DNA of 16,851 nt from Fen-7 sp041494285 (GTDB taxonomy: Archaea; Halobacteriota; Methanosarcinia; Methanotrichales; Methanotrichaceae), in the NCBI GenBank assembly GCA_041494285.1, contig JBGQAL010000045.1:1-16851 (forward strand), given 5' to 3'. Position 1 is the stretch's first letter. Every line of letters starts with the position of its first letter. A program made the translations under genes and the position numbers. Under the pieces are notes generated by a model. That model had not been told where the DNA came from. It searched no databases and worked only from the letters and a program-made list of their open reading frames with translations. Shown here in pieces: positions 1 through 7,423 of the stretch.

Positions 1-21
1 AGCAGGAAAGGGGCCAACAGT

Positions 22-1200
22 CTAGATCCCTTTCCTTCCCTCATCTTCCAATCTTTTTATCACCGTTCTCAGAGGCTGGCCTGTCAGGTAAGCGATCCTT
101 TTGCAATCCTCGAACTCCGGCTTGATGTTGAGGACGGTGTCCCCGAGCCGGCTGACCTTAACAGAGGCCTGGTAGAGGGAGCCGTTGATCTCCACTGTCA
201 CCGTCCTCGACTCCCTCTTCGCCACATTGCGGTGTACGCTGGGAAAGATCCTGAGGCCCAGGGATCCAGTCTCCTGCATGATCAAACGGGTGAGATCTTC
301 TGTGTCATCTTGTCTAGCTATGACTGTAATCACGTTTCCAGGCCTACCCTTCTTCATTACAGCAGGGACGATCGAGACATCCAAGGCTCCTGCTTGCATC
401 AGAAGCTCTACCAGATTACCAAGAACCTCGGCGGTCACGTCATCTACGTTGGTTTCAAGCTGGACCACCCGTTCAGGAGTTAAACGATGCCCATTTATCT
501 CACCGATCACACCCCGAAGGGCATTGGGAAGGGTGATTTCTCTGCTCCCAGCCCCGTAGCCTACCGATTCGGCTCTGATGTCAGGATAGGTGTCCAGGAA
601 CTGATGAACAATGTTAACAAATATTGCTGCTCCTGTTGGGGTTAGAAGCTCCTTGTCAACCGGTCCGCCCTTCCATGGGATCCTGTGGGATCGCAGAATC
701 TCAAGAACCGCCGGTCCTGGGACAGGCAAGAGGCCGTGAGCCGACTGAACAAAGCCTCCTCCCACCGAGATGGGTAAAGAGAAGATCTTTTCAACTTCGA
801 GGCTTTGCAGGGCAGCACAGGTCCCTGCGATGTCCGCCAAAGCATCGAGGGCGCCTATCTCGTGAAACCTGGCCTCCTCCTTGGGCACTCCGTGAACTGT
901 GCTCTCCGCAGTGGCAAGAGTGTCCATGATTTTGAGGGCTCGATCTCTGGCAGAAGTCTCCAGATTAGCATCCTGGAGCAAGGACACTGCCTCCTCAAGG
1001 CTACGGTATCTTTTGTCTGATGTCACTGTGGCCCTTGTGGCCAGGATGTGGCTCTTCTGCTCTTTGGAAATCTCCAACTTGCAGCCTAAGGATTCTATGG
1101 CATCTCTTACGTCGCTAGGGTCTGCCCCCAGATCGAGAAGGCAGCCGATGGTCATGTCGCCAGATGCGCCAGCAAAAGGATCGAAGAGGAGGACCTTCAT
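22..1200 (-). CDS. larC: LarC, nickel-pincer cofactor biosynthesis protein (CTP-dependent nickel insertion)
   Basis: This is a 392-residue protein of the LarC (DUF111) family. In the known pathway LarC inserts nickel into the pyridinium dithiocarboxylate precursor made by LarB and LarE, using CTP, to give the nickel-pincer cofactor of lactate racemase and related enzymes; it is cytosolic. Family blocks are visible in order: FDPFAGASGDM (6-16), FHEIGALDALADIAG (112-126), the GGGF and AHGLLPVPGPAV segment (147-165), ELLTPTGAA (184-192), LETNVDDVTAEVLG (248-261), MKKGRPG (282-288), TGSLGLR (311-317) and KPEFEDCKRIA (360-370). Length is normal. The gene is one uninterrupted ORF, unlike the frameshifted larC1/larC2 of Lactiplantibacillus. 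The ATG start directly precedes the conserved N-terminus; the ribosome site is weak, and a TATA-like box 30 bp upstream suggests a very short leader. It ends in TAG. No larB, larE or larA is in the window. Family assignment is firm; the client enzyme here is unknown. Confidence 0.93.
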   Translation of the reverse strand: MKVLLFDPFAGASGDMTIGCLLDLGADPSDVRDAIESLGCKLEISKEQKSHILATRATVTSDKRYRSLEEAVSLLQDANLETSARDRALKIMDTLATAESTVHGVPKEEARFHEIGALDALADIAGTCAALQSLEVEKIFSLPISVGGGFVQSAHGLLPVPGPAVLEILRSHRIPWKGGPVDKELLTPTGAAIFVNIVHQFLDTYPDIRAESVGYGAGSREITLPNALRGVIGEINGHRLTPERVVQLETNVDDVTAEVLGNLVELLMQAGALDVSIVPAVMKKGRPGNVITVIARQDDTEDLTRLIMQETGSLGLRIFPSVHRNVAKRESRTVTVEINGSLYQASVKVSRLGDTVLNIKPEFEDCKRIAYLTGQPLRTVIKRLEDEGRKGI

Positions 1201-1223
1201 AGCTCAATAATCTTGCTGCAGTG

Positions 1224-1236
1224 CTAAATATAAATT
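1224..1236 (-). promoter_or_regulatory. Putative archaeal TATA box of larC
   Basis: On the minus strand the sequence reads AATTTATATTTAG, centred about 30 bp before the larC ATG. With the usual archaeal spacing of about 25 bp from TATA centre to transcription start, the transcript would start within a few bases of the ATG. A leaderless or near-leaderless mRNA would match the lack of a clear Shine-Dalgarno sequence. Read by eye only. Confidence 0.4.
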
Positions 1237-1348
1237 GGTATCTGAACTCGGCTGCGATCCTGGCCAAAGTAGCCAGGCCTATGCATTAGGGCACTATCCA
1301 GGCTCCCCCCAAGTTGCACGTACTTGTTGAGTTGAAAAAGAGGATCGC

Positions 1349-2302
1349 CTATGTATCCTGGCTTCCTTCATCCTTGAGGTTTATAGTATCCTCTTGCTGG
1401 TAATCGCTAGCAATTAAATTTTTCACTCTCCCCGCAAATGCTCCATAAAAAGCTTGAAGCTTCTCATAAAGCCATTTATGTTGATCTGGCCAATTCTCAC
1501 GATTTTTGATATTAACGCCATTCATGAATAGATCGATCGATCTCTCTTTAGTTCGCGAGTCATTCCATTCCAATTTGGCTCCAATAATGTTTTCAATGGC
1601 GTTTGTTTCACGCTGAAGTTGTTCGAAATAAGTCTTAGCGCTTGATCCTTTCAAATACACCTGTACGCCGATTTTGTTGTCCTTAATATATGCTAAAGCT
1701 AAGAGTAACTGCCTGTTGCCTAGAGGAAACAAAATATGATCAAAGGGCTTTGGCTTCGCGTTTTTTAATGAACTGTCATGTTCGCGTAAATACTCAACAA
1801 AATTCGTCCAATACTCCAATAAGAGTTGTTCTTCTGGCGTAAATTCTGCTTTAGCGATATTGTATTGAGTCCTGCGCCAATCATTCGGCTTACATATAAC
1901 ATTAAACTTAGGCGCCATCGGGGAATTACCTATGCGCCACAATTCAATCTCCAAACCGAAGAAGTTAAACCGTTCATCTGTTATTTCATTTAACCAGTCT
2001 AGGGTTGCTCGATGTTCCTCAGTAAAACGCTTTGCAATCCACACGATAGTAGTAGCTTCGAGGCCAGCGCCATAAGTCAATATCTGACCTAAATGAGTAT
2101 GATCTGTCTTTTCGATCTGGTTCTCTATAAGAACCCAATCATTTGTTATGGTATCTTTGCATAGAATATCGGCCCGAAAAGGTCCTACATTCTTTTCTTG
2201 GACTTCCAACACAAGCTCAATTCCGATAGTATCTCCCAATAGTTTCAAGTTTTCTTCTTTTGCCAACCAGGGAGTGAAGTCTCCAGACTCATTATACCAC
2301 AC
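1349..2302 (-). CDS. DUF4268 family protein with PD-(D/E)XK nuclease-like N-terminus, 5' end damaged
   Basis: The open frame from a GTG gives 317 residues. The N-terminal third has a nuclease-like layout: FRADILCKD (42-50, Asp45) followed by VLIENQIEKTDHTHLGQIL (57-75, Glu60 and Gln62), as in PD-(D/E)XK folds. The remainder matches the DUF4268 style: FFGLEIELWRIG (114-125), FDHILFPLG (187-195), and a C-terminal part ending near WPDQHKWLYEKLQAFYGAF (271-289). No precise function is known; such proteins are often found in accessory, defence-rich DNA. The GTG is probably not the original start. In the same frame, homologous-looking sequence (LGHLEKISNLRE) continues upstream and stops at an in-frame TAG at 2339-2341, just after a good GGAGG site and a GTG at 2345-2347. 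Either translation restarts at the inner GTG (weak GAGG next to it) or the gene is inactive. Base composition is visibly AT-richer than larC and kdp, which suggests transfer. Confidence 0.75.
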   Translation of the reverse strand: MWYNESGDFTPWLAKEENLKLLGDTIGIELVLEVQEKNVGPFRADILCKDTITNDWVLIENQIEKTDHTHLGQILTYGAGLEATTIVWIAKRFTEEHRATLDWLNEITDERFNFFGLEIELWRIGNSPMAPKFNVICKPNDWRRTQYNIAKAEFTPEEQLLLEYWTNFVEYLREHDSSLKNAKPKPFDHILFPLGNRQLLLALAYIKDNKIGVQVYLKGSSAKTYFEQLQRETNAIENIIGAKLEWNDSRTKERSIDLFMNGVNIKNRENWPDQHKWLYEKLQAFYGAFAGRVKNLIASDYQQEDTINLKDEGSQDT

Positions 2303-2338
2303 CTCGCGAAGGTTTGATATCTTTTCCAGGTGTCCGAG

Positions 2339-2390
2339 CTATATCACTAAATTCCTCCAATCTGAACAATAGTGGCCACTCTTAAAAAAC
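2339..2390 (-). promoter_or_regulatory. Promoter, Shine-Dalgarno and amber-interrupted start of the DUF4268 gene
   Basis: Read on the minus strand, a TATA-like GTTTTTTAAG lies at 2390-2381, a strong GGAGGA at 2358-2353, and a GTG six bases further at 2347-2345. The next codons are ATA and then TAG (2341-2339), after which the frame continues openly into the DUF4268 gene. The ribosome site is therefore well placed for a start whose third codon is a stop. The TATA assignment is tentative; the GGAGG and the TAG are read directly. Confidence 0.45.
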
Positions 2391-2510
2391 CTGCGAAATA
2401 GATTAGGCCCAAAGGGACGTGGACCTCCCCCTAGGCCTTAATGGGCCCTGGCTTATCTTTCTGATCCTGAGTTCCTCCTCTACCTTATTAGATGATCAGA
2501 GGTACAGGCT

Positions 2511-2958
2511 CTACCTGAGAGGTGATCCTGGGCTATTGCCTTCTTCTTGTACTCCATTAGCCCCTCTTCTGCTCATAAACTGTATTCTCATATTGCTATC
2601 TATCATCTTAGCAGCTAGCTCTTTACCTTCCTCTTCTGTCCAATTCTTGGTTGTCCAGTTCAATGATCGAGTCCGGTCTTGATCTTCTGTAAAAGTTGGC
2701 TTTGTCCTCTATCAACAGAGCAAAAGCCGTTTCTTCTGGGGTCTTTTGCAGATTTGGATTTGGATCGCTTTTCCATTCTCCATCATATCTCATCGAGCTC
2801 TGGCTTATTTAGGGAAGGCCGATGTCGATCAACTTTCCGTCCTTCTGGGCGACTTCTGCGCCAGGCGTCTCCATATAGATGGACAGACCATACTCACCCA
2901 GCAGCCCCAGGTCCATTCAGGCGGTATTCTCACTCAGGGTTACAGTCTTTACGTCCAT
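2511..2958 (-). pseudogene. Decayed ORF with metallo-beta-lactamase-fold-like N-terminus
   Basis: The stretch between the DUF4268 and MFS genes has no intact gene, but the minus strand keeps coding-like sequence. From the ATG at 2958 it reads MDVKTVTLSENTA, then TGA, then MDLGLLGEYGLSIYMETPGA and on to GKLIDIGLP before a TAA at about 2811. The pattern SENTA-x-LLGEYGLSIYMET resembles the N-terminus of MBL-fold hydrolases of methanogens. The TGA sits where a Gly codon (GGA) would fit, so it looks like a point nonsense mutation. The same frame continues as a 56-codon ORF (ATG 2793 to TAA 2623; includes LQKTPEETAFALLIEDKANF). A +1 frame then carries NWTEEEGKELAAKMIDSN and ends at TAG 2511. I do not recognise these later parts; they may come from a different gene. 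No metal-binding HxHxDH motif is present, so any hydrolase activity is lost. Confidence 0.45.
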
Positions 2959-3024
2959 GAAAGATGTTATTACTACTGCCGTTAAATACTCCTTATTACC
3001 TGGACTCCTTGCGTTGATGTTCAA

Positions 3025-4488
3025 ATGACAGAAGAAGTCGATGCAGAGTGGAAAGGCTACGAGTGGGTGGCCCTATCGGTGACTACAGTTGGTGCTCTGC
3101 TGGCCTCGATCCAGGGATCGGCCCTATTAATAGCCCTGCCAGAGATCATGACCCACCTTCAGACCAGCTTTTTGACCATCATGTGGGTTATCCTGAGTTT
3201 CATGCTGATCACTACCGCTGTTGTTCCAGTGGTTGGCAGGCTGGCCGACATGTTCGGCAGGAAGAACCTCTACAACGCAGGCTTCGCAGTCTTCACTCTT
3301 GGGTCGCTACTGGCCGGCCTCTCCCAGCCTCAGTATCACGGCTGGGACTTGGTCCTTTTCCGCGTGGTCCAGGGGATAGGAGGCGCTCTGCTATTAACCA
3401 ACAGCGCTGCCATAGTCACCGATGCTTTCCGGCACGGACGCATCGGTTTCGGCCTAGGGGTGAACCAGATCGCATTCGCCGCCGGCTTCCTTGTGGGACC
3501 CGTCGTTGGCGGCATACTGGCGGCAATCTCGTGGCGATGGATATTCCTGGTCAATGTGCCTTTAGGGATCTTCGGCACTATCTGGGGAATAATAAGGTTG
3601 CGCGAGCCTGTCTCTCTTCCTGGAAACCAGAAGTTTGACTGGTTGGGCAGCCTCAGCTTCACTGCGGGCCTGGGAGCGCTGCTCTTGGCTGCGTCTTTGG
3701 TGGCCTTCCCCATGGTCAGCATGAACGCCGTTTATTTGCTATTCGTGGTCGGTGTTTTAGGTCTGATCGCCTTCTTCTTCGTCGAGAGGCGTGTACCCCA
3801 GCCGATGCTCGATCTTCGGCTTTTCAGGGACAAGCTCTTTGCCTATGCTTCTGCAGCCAACGGCCTGAACGGCCTAGCTCGCGGAGCAGTGCTCTTTATC
3901 CTGATCTTCTTCCTCCAGGGACCTTACGGGCTTGACCCTCTGTGGGCAGGCATCCTGATGGCTCCTTTCGGTGCCGCTTTCATGCTGGTGGGGCCGGTCT
4001 CGGGCTACCTCTTTGATAAGATCGGCTCCAGAGGGCTAGCCACTGCCGGGCTTCTGGTCTCTGCCGTTGCACTGCTTGGGCTCGCAACGGTTGTCAGCAC
4101 CACTCCCTATTGGTTGCTTGCTGTCTACATGGTACTGATGGGCGGAGGTTCAGGCCTGTTCAGCTCTCCGAATATCAGCGCCGTCATGTCCTCAGTACGG
4201 CCGGAACAGCGCGGAATGGCAGCAGGAATAAACTCCATGCTCATGAACACGGGAATGATGCTGTCCATTGTGGTGGCTTTTCCCCTGGTGCTCGCCAGGA
4301 TCCCGGAGGATGTGATGTTCCACGTCTTTCTGTACGGGGGAGGCATGGCCAGTTCGCCCCAGGCGCTGGCCGCATTCGAGACGGGAATGCACCAGGCATT
4401 TCTGGTCTCTTTCGCCATAACCATGGTCGCAGCAGTTGTATCCTATCTACGGCCATCCAATGATAGTCAGCTTAAAATGAGGACTTAA
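3025..4488 (+). CDS. MFS transporter, DHA2 (14-TM, EmrB/QacA-type) drug:H+ antiporter family
   Basis: This 487-residue integral membrane protein is of the length expected for 14-helix DHA2 exporters, which use the proton gradient to expel small, often lipophilic or cationic compounds. Visible signatures: MFS motif A GRLADMFGRK (71-80) in the loop after helix 2; the RVVQGIGGALLL stretch of helix 4 (113-124); antiporter motif C GFLVGPVVGG (154-163) in helix 5; and WRWIFLVNVPLG (170-181), typical of EmrB/QacA proteins. A second motif-A-like GYLFDKIGSRG appears in the C-terminal half. Helix 1 has SIQGSALLIALPEI where bacterial members have LDxTIVNVALP. The ATG at 3025 is chosen because it precedes helix 1 by a short polar tail; there is no strong Shine-Dalgarno site. 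A TTAAATA around 2982-2988 could be its TATA box. It stands alone and converges with kdpD, leaving 81 bp between them. Substrate cannot be told from sequence. Confidence 0.9.
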   Translation: MTEEVDAEWKGYEWVALSVTTVGALLASIQGSALLIALPEIMTHLQTSFLTIMWVILSFMLITTAVVPVVGRLADMFGRKNLYNAGFAVFTLGSLLAGLSQPQYHGWDLVLFRVVQGIGGALLLTNSAAIVTDAFRHGRIGFGLGVNQIAFAAGFLVGPVVGGILAAISWRWIFLVNVPLGIFGTIWGIIRLREPVSLPGNQKFDWLGSLSFTAGLGALLLAASLVAFPMVSMNAVYLLFVVGVLGLIAFFFVERRVPQPMLDLRLFRDKLFAYASAANGLNGLARGAVLFILIFFLQGPYGLDPLWAGILMAPFGAAFMLVGPVSGYLFDKIGSRGLATAGLLVSAVALLGLATVVSTTPYWLLAVYMVLMGGGSGLFSSPNISAVMSSVRPEQRGMAAGINSMLMNTGMMLSIVVAFPLVLARIPEDVMFHVFLYGGGMASSPQALAAFETGMHQAFLVSFAITMVAAVVSYLRPSNDSQLKMRT

Positions 4489-4506
4489 TCCAATCCAATC
4501 CAATCC
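4487..4506. repeat. Four tandem copies of AATCC at the MFS stop codon
   Basis: AATCC is repeated four times without error, the first copy overlapping the TAA stop of the MFS gene. It is a short simple repeat between two convergent genes. No function is evident; slippage could vary its copy number without changing the protein. Confidence 0.8.
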
Positions 4507-4548
4507 AGATACGGCACCATTAAGCGATTGATGGCTTGGGAAGTTGGA

Positions 4549-4560
4549 CGAAAAAATAAA
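4549..4560 (-). terminator. T-rich putative terminator after kdpD
   Basis: Ten bases past the kdpD TAG the minus strand reads TTTATTTTTTCG. Archaeal RNA polymerase commonly terminates at such T-runs without a hairpin. Weak evidence, by composition only. Confidence 0.35.
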
Positions 4561-4569
4561 TGCATAGTG

Positions 4570-6591
4570 CTAAATTTCGTTATACTTGAAGGTGTACCTC
4601 TTATCTATATCTGAGGGTTCCGGCGCTGGCAAGTTGCGTGCTAATGCCATCGCAATGATGCTGGAAAAGGACTCGAGCAATCTGCGCTGTTCTGGCGAAA
4701 GTAGCCGTTCGGGCTTTCCCAAACTAACGCCCAGAACGCCCACCGTGACCTCCTTTGCTTTCAGCGGTAGATAGAATAGAGTTGCCGATGACAGAGTTTC
4801 GGTTCCGCGTCCTGCAGGCTGACCGTGTTCAAAAACCCAGGTCGCTACTCCAAGGCGGCGCTCATCGAAGACCAAGTGCTCCCCCATCTGGGCTCGGACC
4901 TGAAGCTTTCGATTCTCGTCAGGAAGCAGTATCATCACTTCGCACTCGAAAGCCTCTGCGATCTCTTTAGTAGCATAGCGCAGAAGCGATTCCAAGTTGT
5001 CTGCAGACATCAGGTCACGGCTGAAGGAGTAAAGAGCGGAGACAAAACGCTCCCTCTGACGGGCGCTCTCTCTCTGCCATCTGACTTGGTCAGTCAGGAT
5101 GCTTGTCACGTTTCCGACAATGATAAAGACGAGAAATAGAGGAACGTAGCGCACGTCTGCAAAGGTCACGGCCAGCTGGGGCGGTATGAAGAAGAAATCG
5201 AGAGCCAGCACTGCCATGAGGGACGCCATCAGCCCTGCTCGTCTGCCCCATGTCATGCTGCTGTACACAACAGGAAGCAACAGCAGCATTTCTGTGTTGC
5301 TCAAGCCCAGCCAAGGATGCAGCATCCAAAGAAATGCCGTCATCACAACCACGCTTGTCAGACTGCCGTAGAACGCCTGCCAATTGCTCCTGCTCTCTGG
5401 CGGGTTTGGCGCTGTCTTCTTCGTTTCGATCTTTTGTTCTGCCTCAGTGCTTCCTATAACGAGCACGTGGATTCGTCCGCTGTGATTGACAATCTCGTTG
5501 ACAACAGAGCCCCTGAACAACCTATTCCACAGGCTACGGCGCGGCAGGCCGACGATTATAAGGGTGATGTTGTTCGCTCCGGCAAAAGAGTATATCTCCT
5601 CAGAGATTTTGTACCCGTTTAGAACCTGTACTTTTGCTCCTAACTCCTCCGCGAGCTTCATGGTCCGTTCAAGCTGATCCTTGGCTGCCTCGGTAGGTGG
5701 GGGCTCTTGAGACGACTCTACATGAACCGCAAACCATTCGGCATCCAGGTCGGCTGCCATGCGCTGACCTATGCGCACGAGACGCTCCGAAAGATGGCTA
5801 TCGCTGATGCTGACCAGTATCCTTGAACCGGCGGGCCAAGGACCAAGGATGTCGTGCTCATCCATGTAGGTTCGCAGATCCTCGTCCACCTTCTTTGCTG
5901 CGTACCTGAGCGCTAGCTCTCTCAATCCCAGGAGGTTTCCTTCTCGGAAGAAGCGCCTCATGGCCTGGTCCGCCTGGGCAGGCACGTACACCTTGCCCTC
6001 TTTAAACCGCATCAGAAGCTCTTCTGGAGGAAGGTCCACTACCTCGATCTCGTCCGCCAACTCCAGAATCCTGTCTGGCACGGTCTCGACAACCCGGACC
6101 CCAGTGATTAGATGTACAATGTCCTTGAGGCTCTCGATGTGCTGGATGTTCAGGGTGGTATAGACGCTGATGCCGGCCTCAAGCAGCTCTTCAACATCCT
6201 GGTACCTCTTGGCATGGCGTGACCCAAGAACGTTGGTATGGGCCAGCTCGTCCACAAGTGCGATAGCCGGGTGGCGCTCCAGCACAGCATCCAGGTCCAG
6301 CTCCTCCAGAGCTACGCCGCCATGATCGATGCGGCGGCGGGGGATGACCTCCAGCTCTTTGAGTAGTGCCTCGGTCTCAGTCCGTCCGTGGGTCTCAACT
6401 ATGCAGACAACGACATCAACGCATTTATTTTTCAGCGATTGAGCTTCTTCGAGCATCTGGTAGGTTTTGCCTACACCTGCCGCAGCCCCCAAAAAAATTT
6501 TTAGCCGTCCCCTACTGCGGCCAGCTTCCTCCTCTTCATGCTGGAGCCGCCGCAACAACGAATCCGGATCCGGACGGCACTCTTTGTTCAT
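4570..6591 (-). CDS. kdpD: KdpD-like sensor without histidine kinase domain (KdpD-USP-4TM-GAF)
   Basis: This is a 673-residue protein; full bacterial KdpD is about 890. Domains in order: the cytoplasmic KdpD domain with Walker A GAAAGVGKT (35-43) and Walker B-like ALVDELAHTN (111-120); TTLNIQHIESL (145-155); a universal-stress-protein domain (about 256-380) starting RILVSISDSHLSERL; a four-helix DUF4118 membrane region (about 410-500); and a GAF domain (about 525-650). The protein then ends. There is no HisKA H-box and no HATPase N/G boxes, and only 81 bp separate its stop from the MFS gene, so the kinase is absent and not merely frameshifted nearby. In the USP part, SDS (263-265) plus 20 residues plus WFAVH aligns with the SxS-x20-FTAxY signature linked to c-di-AMP binding, but with the WHAVY-like variant seen in E. 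coli. No kdpE is present. It lies 233 bp downstream of kdpC1 beyond a hairpin terminator, so separate control is likely. It presumably senses K+ or a nucleotide and acts through protein contact; that is inference. Confidence 0.9.
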   Translation of the reverse strand: MNKECRPDPDSLLRRLQHEEEEAGRSRGRLKIFLGAAAGVGKTYQMLEEAQSLKNKCVDVVVCIVETHGRTETEALLKELEVIPRRRIDHGGVALEELDLDAVLERHPAIALVDELAHTNVLGSRHAKRYQDVEELLEAGISVYTTLNIQHIESLKDIVHLITGVRVVETVPDRILELADEIEVVDLPPEELLMRFKEGKVYVPAQADQAMRRFFREGNLLGLRELALRYAAKKVDEDLRTYMDEHDILGPWPAGSRILVSISDSHLSERLVRIGQRMAADLDAEWFAVHVESSQEPPPTEAAKDQLERTMKLAEELGAKVQVLNGYKISEEIYSFAGANNITLIIVGLPRRSLWNRLFRGSVVNEIVNHSGRIHVLVIGSTEAEQKIETKKTAPNPPESRSNWQAFYGSLTSVVVMTAFLWMLHPWLGLSNTEMLLLLPVVYSSMTWGRRAGLMASLMAVLALDFFFIPPQLAVTFADVRYVPLFLVFIIVGNVTSILTDQVRWQRESARQRERFVSALYSFSRDLMSADNLESLLRYATKEIAEAFECEVMILLPDENRKLQVRAQMGEHLVFDERRLGVATWVFEHGQPAGRGTETLSSATLFYLPLKAKEVTVGVLGVSLGKPERLLSPEQRRLLESFSSIIAMALARNLPAPEPSDIDKRYTFKYNEI

Positions 6592-6681
6592 AGTTAGATT
6601 CCTTTGGCCAGCTCACCTAGGGACATGTCGAGCTGAGCCATTGTTCCTTGTCTGCACAAATAGTCAAAGAATGGTTTTCAG

Positions 6682-6710
6682 GTTTATGATAAACTTAACT
6701 GAACCGTTAA
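6682..6710 (-). promoter_or_regulatory. Palindromes and putative promoter upstream of kdpD
   Basis: Between kdpC1 and kdpD lies GTTTATGATAAAC (6682-6694), a perfect 6-bp-arm palindrome around a central G. It is followed by TTAAC-6-GTTAA (6695-6699 and 6706-6710). On the minus strand the first palindrome contains TTTATCATA, a possible TATA box about 95 bp before the kdpD ATG. Together with the terminator after kdpC1 this suggests kdpD has its own promoter, perhaps with an operator over the TATA box. Confidence 0.35.
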
Positions 6711-6796
6711 TCGGACAGAAATCTGCTTAAAAATAGCTGAGGATGCCGTAGAAGTAATGGACATCCGATAGTACTGTATCTGACGACGAATATTTC

Positions 6797-6826
6797 GGAA
6801 AAATTAGGAGCAGGTTCTACCTGCTC
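6797..6826 (-). terminator. Hairpin terminator at the end of kdpC1
   Basis: GAGCAGGT (6808-6815) and ACCTGCTC (6819-6826) form a perfect 8-bp stem with a 3-base loop. On the minus strand it is followed by CTAATTTTTCC. The stem overlaps the kdpC1 TGA stop codon. Hairpin plus U-run looks like an intrinsic terminator that would separate kdpA1B1C1 from kdpD. Confidence 0.6.
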
Positions 6827-7418
6827 ATCCCTTGCCCTTTCGTGCTAGCTCATCCAGCGCAATGTTGAGCTTGAGCACGTTGATCCTTGTTTGTCCAAGG
6901 AATCCAAACTGAGGATACTCTGTGTGCTGGTCGACAAGCGCCTTTACCTCGGACTCAGGTAATCCTCGCACCCTAGCCACGCGCTGTAACTGAATCATGG
7001 CGTTCTCTGGGCTGATGTGTGGGTCCAAGCCGCTGCCTGAGGCCAGCACCATATCAGCCGGCACAGAGGCGTTTTCTGACAGGTTATTCTCGCTTCTTAC
7101 CTTTGCTATTCTCTGCTTCACCTGATCCATCAGGGCAGCGCTGGTTGCTCCGTAGTTGCTGCCCCCAGAGTTGCTGGCGTTGTAGTCCACAGCCGAAGGC
7201 CTGCTGTAGAAGTAGCCGGGGCTGCTGAAGTTCTGTCCGATCAGCTCAGAGCCCACGGCGGTGCCATTAACATAGATCAGGCTTCCGCCTGCCTGGTAGG
7301 GAAAGAGGATCTGCGTCCCCCAGGTTATGAAAACTGTATAGACGAGGCTGAGCACGACTACTGTTGTGAACAGCAATATGCACGACCTTATTCCTTTTAC
7401 GATCTCACTATTGTCCAT
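6825..7418 (-). CDS. kdpC: KdpC, K+-transporting ATPase subunit C (copy 1)
   Basis: KdpC is the single-span subunit that joins the KdpA pore to the KdpB pump and raises its ATP affinity. From the ATG the protein has 197 residues: an N-terminal membrane helix (about 12-37), then an extracytoplasmic domain with GSELIGQNF (56-64), YFYSRPSA (69-76), SGGSNYG (84-90), VPADMVLASGSGLDPHISPE (119-138) and LGQTRINVLKLNIALDEL (174-191). An in-frame GTG at 7427-7425 would overlap the kdpB1 stop as GTGA and add three residues. I prefer the ATG because GGAGTGA lies at the right distance before it and because it gives an N-terminus of normal length. Translation is probably coupled to kdpB1, 5 bp upstream. 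The C-terminal half is nearly identical in protein sequence to copy 2, although many codons differ silently. Confidence 0.95.
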   Translation of the reverse strand: MDNSEIVKGIRSCILLFTTVVVLSLVYTVFITWGTQILFPYQAGGSLIYVNGTAVGSELIGQNFSSPGYFYSRPSAVDYNASNSGGSNYGATSAALMDQVKQRIAKVRSENNLSENASVPADMVLASGSGLDPHISPENAMIQLQRVARVRGLPESEVKALVDQHTEYPQFGFLGQTRINVLKLNIALDELARKGKG

Positions 7419-7423
7419 TTTCC

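Noticed and set aside
1260..1276. CTGGC-7-GCCAG inverted repeat between larC and the DUF4268 gene
   Set aside because: Only five base pairs with no T-run after it; too short to call a terminator.
2339..2341. Pyrrolysine (amber) readthrough in the DUF4268 gene
   Set aside because: TAG is the normal stop of larC, the DUF4268 gene itself, kdpD, kdpA1, kdpC2 and kdpA2, so it does not behave as a rare sense codon.
2419..2985. Plus-strand ORFs of 79-93 codons before the MFS gene
   Set aside because: Their translations are rich in Ser, Leu, Arg and Cys with no family resemblance, while the opposite strand shows recognisable protein-like segments; they are shadows of the decayed minus-strand ORF.
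4481..4569. Possible remnant of a kdpD histidine-kinase region
   Set aside because: Only 81 bp separate kdpD from the MFS gene and no H-box or ATPase-like residues can be read there in any frame.
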